Shown here one piece after another: positions 16,072-23,796 of a DNA stretch of 59,510 nt; the stretch's first letter is position 1; every line of letters starts with the position of its first letter. The notes beneath the pieces were generated by a model. The model saw nothing but the letters and a program-made list of their open reading frames with translations, was not told the DNA's origin and searched no databases. Made by a program: the position numbers and the translations under genes. The stretch is from CALROG01 sp943369755 (GTDB taxonomy: Bacteria; Pseudomonadota; Gammaproteobacteria; Burkholderiales; Burkholderiaceae_C): assembly GCA_943369755.1 (NCBI GenBank), contig CALROG020000024.1, positions 1-59,510 of the forward strand, given 5' to 3'.

Positions 16072-16755
16072 TCAGTGCAATGGGAATTCGCGTCGCAGTG
16101 CGGCGGTAAGCGCAGACGGGGAGCGGTAGCCACTGCGCCGCGCCGTTTCGGCCACGCTCAGGCCGCCAGCGCGCAGCGCTTGGGCATGGGCAAGCCGCTG
16201 GCTTCGCAGCCACTGCATGGCACTTTGGCCGGTTTCTTCGCGGCAGCGCGCGGCGAATTGGGTCGGGCTAAGAAACACCTGCTGCGCAAGGTCGGGCACT
16301 GTCAGTGGTTGCTGCCAGCGCGCCTGGGCCCAGCCACCCAGGGCCGCCCAGTCAATTCGGCGGCGCGGCCGTTGGGCGGGCGCGGCACCCCAGGCTTCAA
16401 GCAACAGCCCTGGGCCGTAGTAGCGCGCGAGTGGCTGGCCAGCCGCAAGCGCATCAGCCAGGTAGCGGGCCAGTGAAAGCGTTGCGTCGGGCTGGTAGGG
16501 TTGCGTCGCGCAGCGTGCCCAGCCCATGGCCGGGGTGTCCAGCACCAGGCAGCGGGCACCGCGTTGGGCTTCAAAGTCGTGGCGCTCGCCGGGCGGCACC
16601 ACGCAGCCGTCACCCGCGGCAATGCGCTGTCCGCGCCCGGCCACTTCCAGCGCCAGCGTACCTTCCAGACCCACCAGGATCTGGAAGTGCGGGTGGCTGT
16701 GGCTGCCGTGCGCGGCACCGTACTCGCGCACCGACAGCGTGCCCGCTGTTGCCAT
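16072..16755 (-). CDS. AraC-family transcriptional regulator
   Basis: A 227-residue regulator with an N-terminal cupin (HSHPHFQILVGLEGTLALEV, VVPPGERHDF) and a C-terminal AraC double helix-turn-helix (LTVPDLAQQVFLSPTQFAAR and LSVAETARRSGYRSPSALTA). It begins two bases after the lipA stop on the same strand, so it may be transcribed with the lipoate genes although its role is probably unrelated. The EamA exporter downstream is a candidate target. Confidence 0.9.
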   Translation of the reverse strand: MATAGTLSVREYGAAHGSHSHPHFQILVGLEGTLALEVAGRGQRIAAGDGCVVPPGERHDFEAQRGARCLVLDTPAMGWARCATQPYQPDATLSLARYLADALAAGQPLARYYGPGLLLEAWGAAPAQRPRRRIDWAALGGWAQARWQQPLTVPDLAQQVFLSPTQFAARCREETGQSAMQWLRSQRLAHAQALRAGGLSVAETARRSGYRSPSALTAALRREFPLH

Positions 16756-16757
16756 GG

Positions 16758-17750
16758 TCAGGCCGGCGTGGGGTTCAGAACGCCGTGGGCTTGCTCGTCG
16801 GCGTGGTAGCTGGAGCGCACCATCGCACCCACGGCGGCGTGGGTAAAGCCCATCTTGTAGGCCTGTTCCTCGAACATCTTGAAGGTGTCCGGGTGCACAT
16901 AGCGGCGTACCGGCAGGTGGCTGAGCGTGGGCGCAAGGTACTGGCCAATGGTCAGCATGTCGATCTGGTGGGCGCGCATGTCGCGCATTGCATCCAGGAT
17001 TTCTTCGTCGGTTTCGCCCAGGCCCACCATCAAGCCGCTCTTGGTGGGCACATTGGGAAACAGGGCCTTGAACTTTTTCAGCAGGTTCAGGCTGAAGGCG
17101 TAGTCCGAGCCCGGCCGCGCTTCCTTGTACAGCCGCGCTATGGTTTCCAGGTTGTGGTTCATCACATCTGGTGGGGCGGCCTTGAGGATTTCAAGCGCGC
17201 GGTCGTCGCGGCCGCGAAAGTCGGGCACCAGCACCTCGATCTGGGTGCCGGGTGACAGCTCGCGCGTCTTGCGAATGCATTCCACAAAATGGCCGGCACC
17301 GCCGTCGCGCAGGTCGTCGCGGTCAACGCTGGTGATCACCACATATTTGAGCTTGAGTTTCGCAATGGTGCGAGCCATGTTCTCGGGCTCGTTGGCGTCC
17401 AGTGGGTCGGGGCGGCCATGGCCGACGTCGCAAAACGGGCAACGGCGGGTGCACTTGTCGCCCATGATCATGAAGGTCGCCGTACCTTTGCCAAAGCATT
17501 CCCCGATGTTGGGGCAGCTGGCCTCTTCGCACACCGTGTGCAGATTGCTTTCGCGCAGGATCTGCTTGATCTCGTAAAAGCGGGTGCTGGGGCTGCCGGC
17601 CTTGACCCGGATCCACGCGGGTTTTTTCAGTACCTCGGCCTGCACCACCTTCACCGGAATGCGCGACAGCTTGGCCGCAGCCTTTTGCTTGGCCAAGGGG
17701 TTGTAGTGTTCGGTGCTTTGCGCATCACGCACGACTTCGGAGCTGCTCAT
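16758..17750 (-). CDS. lipA: Lipoyl synthase
   Basis: A 330-residue radical SAM enzyme. C100, C104 and C107 (CTRRCPFC) bind the radical-SAM cluster. C74, C79 and C85 in CEEASCPNIGEC bind the auxiliary cluster that donates sulfur, with the conserved C-terminal RSSYHAD serine. It inserts two sulfurs into octanoyl groups on E2 and H proteins. The ATG overlaps the lipB stop by four bases; together with ybeD the cluster is the usual lipoate-synthesis unit. Confidence 0.98.
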   Translation of the reverse strand: MSSSEVVRDAQSTEHYNPLAKQKAAAKLSRIPVKVVQAEVLKKPAWIRVKAGSPSTRFYEIKQILRESNLHTVCEEASCPNIGECFGKGTATFMIMGDKCTRRCPFCDVGHGRPDPLDANEPENMARTIAKLKLKYVVITSVDRDDLRDGGAGHFVECIRKTRELSPGTQIEVLVPDFRGRDDRALEILKAAPPDVMNHNLETIARLYKEARPGSDYAFSLNLLKKFKALFPNVPTKSGLMVGLGETDEEILDAMRDMRAHQIDMLTIGQYLAPTLSHLPVRRYVHPDTFKMFEEQAYKMGFTHAAVGAMVRSSYHADEQAHGVLNPTPA

Positions 17751-18427
17751 GGGGTCTTTCGGGGGGCCAGCTGGGCGCTGAGCTGTTGGCCCAGCACCGT
17801 GGCCGCTTCGTTCCAGGTGGTAGATATGCCGATTGTAGAAAGGTCCACGGTTTGCAGGCCCGCGTAGCCACAGGGGTTGATACGCGAGAAGGGCTCCAGG
17901 TCCATCGCCACATTCAGCGCCACGCCGTGATAGGTGCAGTGGCGACTGACCTTGATGCCCAGCGCCGCGATCTTGCCCAAGCCCCGGAACGGCTCGCCGG
18001 GCACAGCCGGGCCGGTCAGCGCCAGGTGTGAAAACGGGTCTTGCAACCGCACATAGATGCCCGGCGCGCCGGGCACGCGGTGGCCGGTCACGCCGTAGTG
18101 CGCCAGGGTACGGATCACCGCCTCCTCGATGCGGTATACGTATTCCTTGACGTAGTAACCCGCGCGCTTGAGGTCAATCAACGGATAGGCCACCACCTGG
18201 CCGGGGCCATGAAAGGTGACCTGGCCGCCGCGCGTGGTCTGCACCACCGGAATCTCACCCGGGTTGAGAACATGGTCGCTTTTGCCCGCCAGCCCTTGTG
18301 TGAAAACGGCCGGATGCTCACAAATCCATAGTTCGTCGGGGCTGGTGGCACCGCGTTCGGTCGTGAAAGTCTGCATGGCCTCGACAGTGAGCCCGTATGC
18401 CGCCCGGCCTTTGACAATCACCTGCAC
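17747..18427 (-). CDS. lipB: Octanoyltransferase
   Basis: LipB of about 226 residues. It contains WICEHPAVFTQGLAGK, TTRGGQVTFHGPGQVVAYPL, the lysine segment GLGKIAALGIKVSRHCTYHG with the catalytic Cys and Lys, and ALNVAMDLEPFSRINPCGY. It transfers octanoyl from acyl carrier protein to lipoyl domains for LipA. The start is set at the GTG at 18427 (protein starting with VQVIVKGRAAYGL), ten bases after ybeD; a second GTG at 18421 is nearly equal. Confidence 0.95.
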   Translation of the reverse strand: MQVIVKGRAAYGLTVEAMQTFTTERGATSPDELWICEHPAVFTQGLAGKSDHVLNPGEIPVVQTTRGGQVTFHGPGQVVAYPLIDLKRAGYYVKEYVYRIEEAVIRTLAHYGVTGHRVPGAPGIYVRLQDPFSHLALTGPAVPGEPFRGLGKIAALGIKVSRHCTYHGVALNVAMDLEPFSRINPCGYAGLQTVDLSTIGISTTWNEAATVLGQQLSAQLAPRKTP

Positions 18428-18437
18428 AGCGGGCCGC

Positions 18438-18740
18438 CTACAACACCACCTTGACCATCGGGTGCGTTGAGAGCGTGCGGTAGAGCTCGTCGAGCTGCTC
18501 GCGGCTGGTGGCGGTGATGGTGATGGTGACGCCCAGGTAGTTGCCGGCCTTGCTGTCGCGCAGTTCCACCGTGGTGGCGTCAAAGGTCGGGTCGAAGGCG
18601 TGCGCGATCTGGGTCATGGCATGAACAAAGCCGTCGACTTTGGCGCCCATGATCTTGACGGGGAAGCGCGAGGGGTACTCGATCAGCGAGACGGCGCGCG
18701 GATCGGTGCCGTTGGACGGGGCGGGGGCGGGAACGGTCAT
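18438..18740 (-). CDS. ybeD: DUF493 family protein YbeD
   Basis: A 100-residue DUF493 protein containing LIEYPSRFPVKIMGAKVDGF, a central FDPTFDATTVELRDSKAGNY and the ending STHPMVKVVL, an ACT-like small fold. It is conserved next to lipB in many proteobacteria with no proven activity. The start at 18740 overlaps the stop of the aminotransferase gene (ATGA). Confidence 0.93.
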   Translation of the reverse strand: MTVPAPAPSNGTDPRAVSLIEYPSRFPVKIMGAKVDGFVHAMTQIAHAFDPTFDATTVELRDSKAGNYLGVTITITATSREQLDELYRTLSTHPMVKVVL

Positions 18741-19627
18741 GGCGGGCTTTCCTGCTTGGCACGCTGGTAACCAGCATGCAGCTTCTGGTAGATGGGGCCG
18801 GGGCGCCCGTTTCCAACCGGCTGGCCGTCCAGCCGCGTGACCCCCAGCACCTCTTTGGTGGCAGACGAAAGAATGATTTCGTCGGCACTGAAGACCTCGT
18901 CGCGCGAGATCCGGCGCAAGGTGAATGGGGTGCCGGCCTCGCGGCAAAGCTGCTCGATCAATCCGTAGCGAATGCCCGCCAGCACCAGGTTGTCGCGCGG
19001 CGCGCCCAGTACCTCGCCGCCGCGCACCACCCAGACATTGCTGGCGGCGGCTTCGCTCAGAAAGCCGTCGCGGAACATGATGGTTTCTGCCGCGCCCACA
19101 TCGGCACTGATCTGGCGCGCAAACACCGAGCCCAGCAGGCTGACGCTTTTGATGTGGGCTTTTTCCCAGCGAAAGTCGTCGGCCGTGACGCAGGCCACAC
19201 CATTCTCGCGATCCGCTGCAGCGGGTTGCTTCATGCGGTTGGTCATGGCGAACACGGTGGGCGTCAGGTCCGGGGGCATGACATGGTCGCGCATGGCGAC
19301 ACCGCGGGTTACCTGGATGTACACCAGTTGATCAGTGTTTTCGGCTGTAGCCCTCACCAATGTTGCGTAAGCCACTATTAATTTTGTAGCAAGCGCGTGC
19401 CATTCGGCGGTCGTCATCGGGTTGGTGATGCGCAGTTCGCGCAGGCTGCGGTCCAGCCGGGCCATGTGGTCGGCGAAGCGAAACGGCTGGCCGGCGTAGA
19501 CCGGCACGACTTCATACACGCCATCGCCAAAAACAAAACCACGGTCCAGCACGCTGACCTTGGCGTTGGGCAGGGTGGTGTATTCACCGTTCAGGTAGCA
19601 AGGCAGGTCGGGGAGCTGGGGGGTCAT
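18737..19627 (-). CDS. D-amino-acid aminotransferase (class IV PLP enzyme)
   Basis: A 296-residue fold-type IV transaminase. Lys160 in RWEKAHIKSVSLLG is the PLP lysine. FRDGFLSEAAASNVWVVRGG and LAGIRYGLIEQLCREAG bind the cofactor phosphate. VSVLDRGFVFGDGVYEVVPV is the typical N-terminal motif. It probably converts D-amino acids and 2-oxoacids; a branched-chain or 4-amino-4-deoxychorismate lyase role is less likely. Residues 80-96 are encoded by palindromic element C and appear to lengthen the small-domain helix. Confidence 0.88.
   Translation of the reverse strand: MTPQLPDLPCYLNGEYTTLPNAKVSVLDRGFVFGDGVYEVVPVYAGQPFRFADHMARLDRSLRELRITNPMTTAEWHALATKLIVAYATLVRATAENTDQLVYIQVTRGVAMRDHVMPPDLTPTVFAMTNRMKQPAAADRENGVACVTADDFRWEKAHIKSVSLLGSVFARQISADVGAAETIMFRDGFLSEAAASNVWVVRGGEVLGAPRDNLVLAGIRYGLIEQLCREAGTPFTLRRISRDEVFSADEIILSSATKEVLGVTRLDGQPVGNGRPGPIYQKLHAGYQRAKQESPP
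19338..19390 (-). repeat. Palindromic element copy C, inside the aminotransferase gene
   Basis: On the minus strand GCTACAAAATTAATAGT (19390-19374) is followed by GGCTTACGCA, GAGGGCTACAGCC and GAAAA. It is read in frame as ATKLIVAYATL then VRATAE, the same reading frame used by copies B and G. Confidence 0.8.
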
Positions 19628-19631
19628 TGGG

Positions 19632-20768
19632 CTATTGTCGCTGGGGCAGGATTCGGGTTTCGCCGATCTTCAGCAGCACAAAGTCGTCTGCGGCCACGCC
19701 CAGGGCCTGACGGGCAGCGGCCAGGTCGCGCGGCGGCTGGTCCAGGGGCTCGTCGGTCAACTCGAAGGTGCCCCAATGCACACCAATGCTGCGCCGCGCG
19801 CCCAGGTCCTGGTGGATGCGCACGGCTTCGGTGGGGTTGACATGCTGTTCCTTCATGAACCAGCGCGGCTCGTAGGCACCCACGGCAATCAGCGCCAGGT
19901 CTATGCCCTCGGCGCGACGCGCTTCAAAGAAACGTTTTGTCTCGGCAAAGTCAGGGCTATAGCCGGTGTCACCGGTGTGGTACCAGCTAAAGCCCGGGCC
20001 GAATACCGCCCAGCCACCCCACAGCGTCTCGCTGCGGTCCCCCAGACTGCGGGCTGACCAGTGCTGCACCGGTGTCAGGTAAAAGTCCACGCCTTTGTGG
20101 CGGTGGTGCTCCCACCAGTCCAGCTCCACCACGTTGGTGATGCCCAGCTGCGCCATCCACGGTTTCAGTCCCAGCGGCACCAGGAACAGCGTTGCGCCGT
20201 TACTGCGGAAATTCAGGTCCACCACGCTTTGCCGGTCCAGGTGGTCGTAGTGGTTGTGGGAGACCACCACCACGTCGATCAACGGCAGCTCGGCCAGCGC
20301 CACACCGGGTGGTTGCGCCCGTTTGGGCCCGACCAGCTGTACCGGCGAGGCACGTTCGCTGAAGATCGGGTCGGTCAGTACGTTGAGACCACTGGCTTGC
20401 ACCAGCGTGGTGGCATGGCCTATCCAGGTGACGGCCGGGACCATGGCCACACCGGCGCGCGCGTTGGCGTTGATTGGGGCCAGATTCGGCGCCACCACGG
20501 GCGTGGGTGTTGCGGCGGGCTTGGGCAGACCGTCGCGAATGGCTTCGTAACGCCAGCGCAGCAGGTCGCCCAGCGGTTTGACAAACCCGATGTGGTTGTT
20601 TTTGAAGCCGGTCGGCGTGTGGTGGGGCTTGGCCGGGTTGTAGTATGGGTTGGCCCATGCAGCACCGGCCAGCAACGCTGTGGCGACTGCCAGCACTGGC
20701 AAACTGCGGCATCTCAGCGAAAAATTGGGAGCAGGGGGCTGGCGAAGAGGTTTGGGGTGCGCGTCCAT
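19632..20768 (-). CDS. Metallo-beta-lactamase-fold exported hydrolase (RomA/NAPE-PLD-like)
   Basis: A 378-residue protein with an N-terminal hydrophobic signal (LPVLAVATALLAGAAWA). The metal motif HNHYDHLD, VTWIGHATTLVQASGLNVLT, GDTGYSPDFAETKRFFE and IGVHWGTFELTDEPLDQPP place it with the NAPE-PLD/UlaG-like beta-lactamase fold. The substrate is unknown; phospholipid-type or cyclic ester hydrolysis are family possibilities. The start MDAHPKPLRQ at 20768 is preferred to an in-frame ATG 60 bases upstream. Confidence 0.88.
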   Translation of the reverse strand: MDAHPKPLRQPPAPNFSLRCRSLPVLAVATALLAGAAWANPYYNPAKPHHTPTGFKNNHIGFVKPLGDLLRWRYEAIRDGLPKPAATPTPVVAPNLAPINANARAGVAMVPAVTWIGHATTLVQASGLNVLTDPIFSERASPVQLVGPKRAQPPGVALAELPLIDVVVVSHNHYDHLDRQSVVDLNFRSNGATLFLVPLGLKPWMAQLGITNVVELDWWEHHRHKGVDFYLTPVQHWSARSLGDRSETLWGGWAVFGPGFSWYHTGDTGYSPDFAETKRFFEARRAEGIDLALIAVGAYEPRWFMKEQHVNPTEAVRIHQDLGARRSIGVHWGTFELTDEPLDQPPRDLAAARQALGVAADDFVLLKIGETRILPQRQ

Positions 20769-20865
20769 TTGAGCTGGGCGTTGCGGCGCGAGGCCGGGTC
20801 GCGAATTGTGACGCGCAGCGCAAAACACCTTTGACCTTCAGGCATATCCGAAAAGCCGGATGGAA

Positions 20866-20897
20866 TTGGCGGAGAGCCACGGGTTTTTACTTATAAT
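20866..20897 (+). promoter_or_regulatory. Candidate promoter of the atp operon
   Basis: A perfect TATAAT at 20892-20897 lies 47 bases before the atpI ATG. The best -35 match, TTGGCG at 20866-20871, is spaced 20 bases away, longer than ideal, so the assignment rests mainly on the -10 box and position. Confidence 0.5.
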
Positions 20898-20944
20898 CAA
20901 TGGCTTTGCTAAATTTCCAGATCGTAAACGGGGCGTAATTTCCG

Positions 20945-21439
20945 ATGAATTCAAACGCTCCGGTTCGTGAAAGAGATGCAGACGAACCCGATACTTTCAA
21001 GCCGCTGACCGCCGAACAGGCGGGTTTGCTGCGTGAACAGAGCCCGCCGGTTTCCCCCTGGTGGGTAGTTGCGGGCCAGATTGTTGTGGGTCTTGTGGTG
21101 GCTTTGGTCGCCTGGGGCGTGACGGGCAAGCAAAACGTGGGTTGGTCAGCCGGATACGGTGCCTTGGTGGTCGTCCTGCCTACGGCGGTGTTTGCGCGGG
21201 GCCTGACCGGGCGTTTCGCTTCGCTGAATCCGGGTGCTGCGGTGGTCGGGTTCTTTCTGTGGGAAATGGTCAAGATGGTCTTGTCGCTGGCGATGCTGAT
21301 CGCCGCGCCAAACCTGGTGAGCGCGCTGAGTTGGCCGGCCTTGCTGGCCGGCCTGGTGCTCACCATGAAGGTGTATTGGGTGGCGATGGCTTTTGCGCCC
21401 AAGCGTGTAAATAACGTGTCTAAACAAACTGGCGAGTAA
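20945..21439 (+). CDS. atpI: ATP synthase accessory protein I
   Basis: A 164-residue membrane protein with a hydrophilic N-terminus and four hydrophobic helices (WWVVAGQIVVGLVVALVAWG, GYGALVVVLPTAVFA, AAVVGFFLWEMVKMVLSLAM, LLAGLVLTMKVYWVAMAF). AtpI helps assemble the c-ring and is commonly the first gene of atp operons. It is followed four bases later by atpB. Confidence 0.92.
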   Translation: MNSNAPVRERDADEPDTFKPLTAEQAGLLREQSPPVSPWWVVAGQIVVGLVVALVAWGVTGKQNVGWSAGYGALVVVLPTAVFARGLTGRFASLNPGAAVVGFFLWEMVKMVLSLAMLIAAPNLVSALSWPALLAGLVLTMKVYWVAMAFAPKRVNNVSKQTGE

Positions 21440-21443
21440 TCAG

Positions 21444-22292
21444 ATGGCTTCTGGAACCGGACCGACAGCAGGTGAATACATCATTCACCATCTGCAGCAC
21501 TTGCAGAATCAGGCGCCCAAGGCGGTAGCTGATTTCTCCGTTTTCAACCTTGACTCCCTGTTCTTTTCCATTGTTCTGGGTGTTCTGGGCTGCTGGCTGC
21601 TGTGGCTGGCCGCCCGCAAGGCCACCTCGGGTGTCCCGGGGCGTTTTCAGGCTGCGGTTGAAATCCTGGTCGAGATGGTCGAAACCCAGGCCAAGGGCAT
21701 CGTGCACAACGCCAACAGCCGCAAGCTGGTAGCGCCGCTGGCACTGGTGGTGTTTGTCTGGATCTTCCTGATGAACGCCATGGACTTGCTGCCGGTAGAT
21801 TTGCTGCCCGCCATCTGGCACAGCGTCGGCCCGGCGCTGGGCATGAAAGACTACATGCGTGTGGTGCCCACGGCCGACTTGTCAGTCACCATGGGCTTGT
21901 CGGTCGGCGTGCTGCTAGTCTGCATTTTTTACAACATCAAGATCAAGGGTGCAGGCGGCTGGATTCACGAGCTGTTTACCGCACCGTTTGGTGCGCACCC
22001 GTTGCTGTGGCCTTTCAACTTCATGATGCAGATCATTGAATTTGTCGCCAAGACGGTGTCCCACGGCATGCGACTGTTCGGCAACATGTATGCCGGTGAA
22101 CTGATTTTTATGCTGATTGCGCTGCTGGGCGGTGCCTGGACACTGTCGGTCACTGGCGTCAGTCTGGCGCTGCTTCACATCGTGGCGGGCACTGCCTGGG
22201 CCATCTTTCATATCTTGATCATCACGCTGCAGGCGTTCGTGTTCATGATGCTGACGCTGGTGTACATCGGCCAGGCGCACGACACCCACTGA
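21444..22292 (+). CDS. atpB: ATP synthase F0 subunit a
   Basis: Subunit a of 282 residues, with the essential arginine in the helix SHGMRLFGNMYAGELIFML and the C-terminal IITLQAFVFMMLTLVYIGQA. It forms the proton half-channels next to the c-ring. It starts MASGTGPTAGEYIIHHLQHL and follows atpI directly. Confidence 0.98.
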   Translation: MASGTGPTAGEYIIHHLQHLQNQAPKAVADFSVFNLDSLFFSIVLGVLGCWLLWLAARKATSGVPGRFQAAVEILVEMVETQAKGIVHNANSRKLVAPLALVVFVWIFLMNAMDLLPVDLLPAIWHSVGPALGMKDYMRVVPTADLSVTMGLSVGVLLVCIFYNIKIKGAGGWIHELFTAPFGAHPLLWPFNFMMQIIEFVAKTVSHGMRLFGNMYAGELIFMLIALLGGAWTLSVTGVSLALLHIVAGTAWAIFHILIITLQAFVFMMLTLVYIGQAHDTH

Positions 22293-22358
22293 GCCCGTTT
22301 TCAAATTCCTCAAAGTTCCCTTTTTCTTTTTCGTTAACCAAGTCCCTTAGGAGTCATC

Positions 22359-22622
22359 ATGGAAGTTATCAGCTTTGTTGCACTGGCCGCCGGCCTGATC
22401 ATCGGTCTCGGCGCTCTGGGTGCGTGTATCGGCATCGGCATCATGGGCAGCAAATACCTTGAAGCAGCTGCCCGCCAGCCTGAACTCATGGGCGAGCTGC
22501 AGACCAAGATGTTCCTGCTGGCTGGTCTGATTGACGCGGCCTTCATTATCGGCACCGGTATCGCGCTGTGGTTTGCCACGGCCAACCCGTTCCTGGCGCA
22601 AATCGCCAACCTGCCTAAGTAA
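22359..22622 (+). CDS. atpE: ATP synthase F0 subunit c
   Basis: Subunit c of 87 residues, a two-helix hairpin. The first helix has the glycine-rich LGALGACIGIGIMGSKYLE and the second the proton-carrying Asp59 in LAGLIDAAFIIGTGIALWF. An aspartate and the absence of sodium-ligand residues fit a proton-driven enzyme. A TTAGGAG ribosome-binding site precedes it. It is followed by a 117-base hairpin-rich spacer before atpF. Confidence 0.98.
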   Translation: MEVISFVALAAGLIIGLGALGACIGIGIMGSKYLEAAARQPELMGELQTKMFLLAGLIDAAFIIGTGIALWFATANPFLAQIANLPK

Positions 22623-22659
22623 ATCATCCATGAACTGCTTGAGTCTCCGCGGAAACGCT

Positions 22660-22735
22660 GCGAAACCGGCTTTGCCGGGTCGCTGGCGTTGCCCCCTTGA
22701 GGGGGTGCGGCGCAGCCGCAACGGGGGCGGGGGAA
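22660..22735 (+). repeat. Three-hairpin intergenic repeat between atpE and atpF
   Basis: Three adjacent inverted repeats fill the spacer: CCGGCTTTGCCGG, CCCCCTTGAGGGGG and TGCGGCGCAGCCGCA, then ACGGGGGCGGGGG. No T-run follows, so these are not classical terminators. They may stabilise or process the message downstream of atpE, whose product is needed in the largest copy number. Confidence 0.75.
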
Positions 22736-22739
22736 TTAA

Positions 22740-23210
22740 ATGAGCATTACCGGTACCCTGATCATTCAGATGATCGTGTTCCTGATCCTGGTCGGGTTCA
22801 CGATGAAATACGTGTGGCCACCCATCGCTGCGGCGCTGGACGAGCGTGCCAGCAAGATCGCCGAAGGCCTCGCTGCTGCTGACAAGGCAAAGTCCGAGTT
22901 GTCTGCCGCCAATGCGCGGGTGGAAACCGAGCTCGCCAAGTCGCGCAACGAAACCGCTGCACGCCTGGCTGATGCCGAGCGTCGGGCTCAGGTCATCGTC
23001 GAGGAAGCCAAGGCCCGCGCCACGGAAGAGGGCAACAAGATTGTCGCCGCCGCCCGTGTCGAAGCCGAACAGCAGACGGTGAAGGCCCGGGAGACCCTGC
23101 GCGAGCAGGTCGCCGCACTGGCCGTCAAGGGTGCCGAGCAGATCTTGCGCAAGGAAGTCAATGCCGGCGTTCACGTCGAATTGCTGACCCGTTTGAAGAC
23201 CGAGCTGTAA
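22740..23210 (+). CDS. atpF: ATP synthase F0 subunit b
   Basis: Subunit b of 156 residues. An N-terminal membrane helix (TLIIQMIVFLILVGFTMKYV, then WPPI) is followed by a long alanine- and charge-rich coiled coil (about 30-156) forming the peripheral stalk. The ATG at 22740 sits directly after the GC-rich repeat, whose GGGGGCGGGGG tail doubles as the only upstream purine-rich sequence. Confidence 0.97.
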   Translation: MSITGTLIIQMIVFLILVGFTMKYVWPPIAAALDERASKIAEGLAAADKAKSELSAANARVETELAKSRNETAARLADAERRAQVIVEEAKARATEEGNKIVAAARVEAEQQTVKARETLREQVAALAVKGAEQILRKEVNAGVHVELLTRLKTEL

Positions 23211-23219
23211 GGAAGCGCC

Positions 23220-23750
23220 ATGGCCGAACTTGCAACCATTGCCCGCCCTTACGCTGAAGCGTTGTTCAAGTCGGCGCAGGCTGATCTGAACGCCGCCGGT
23301 GCCTGGCTGGAGCCGCTGGCGGCGATTGCCGACAACCCGCAGTTGCAGCAGTTTGCGGCCAGCCCCAAGGTCGTGGACGAGCAGGTGTTTGAGTTGATTG
23401 TTGGCGTGGCCAAGACGGCCCTGCCCGACAACGCCAAAAACTTCCTGCGCACCGTGATCGAAAACGGCCGCCTGGCGGCCTTGCCCGAGATCGCGGCGCA
23501 GTTTCGGGCGCTCAAGAACGCCAGCAGTGGCTCTTGCGACGCGGTGGTGTACAGCGCTTTCCCGATCGACGCAGCGGCTCTGGCCGACCTGTGCGTGGTG
23601 CTGGAAAAGCGCTTTGCCCGCAAGCTCAACGTCTCGGTGACGCAAGACGCGTCGCTGATTGGCGGCATTCGTGTGGTGGTGGGTGACGAAGTGCTCGACA
23701 CCTCCGTCAAGGCTCGTCTTGAACAAATGAAAACGGCCCTCACCGCTTAA
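23220..23750 (+). CDS. atpH: ATP synthase F1 subunit delta
   Basis: Delta of 176 residues, starting MAELATIARPYAEALFKSAQ. It has the N-terminal helical domain and the C-terminal motif LNVSVTQDASLIGGIRVVVG and VLDTSVKARLEQMK. It joins the peripheral stalk to the top of F1. It begins nine bases after atpF with a TAAGGAAG ribosome-binding site. Confidence 0.97.
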   Translation: MAELATIARPYAEALFKSAQADLNAAGAWLEPLAAIADNPQLQQFAASPKVVDEQVFELIVGVAKTALPDNAKNFLRTVIENGRLAALPEIAAQFRALKNASSGSCDAVVYSAFPIDAAALADLCVVLEKRFARKLNVSVTQDASLIGGIRVVVGDEVLDTSVKARLEQMKTALTA

Positions 23751-23796
23751 TTCGCGGTCTGAGGCGACAGCTAACTAAAGAAAGAAGGAAAGAGTC

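Noticed and set aside
22347..23726. A 459-codon minus-strand frame over atpE, atpF and atpH
   Set aside because: It is antisense to three conserved ATP synthase genes and has no recognisable domain; it is an artefact of base composition.
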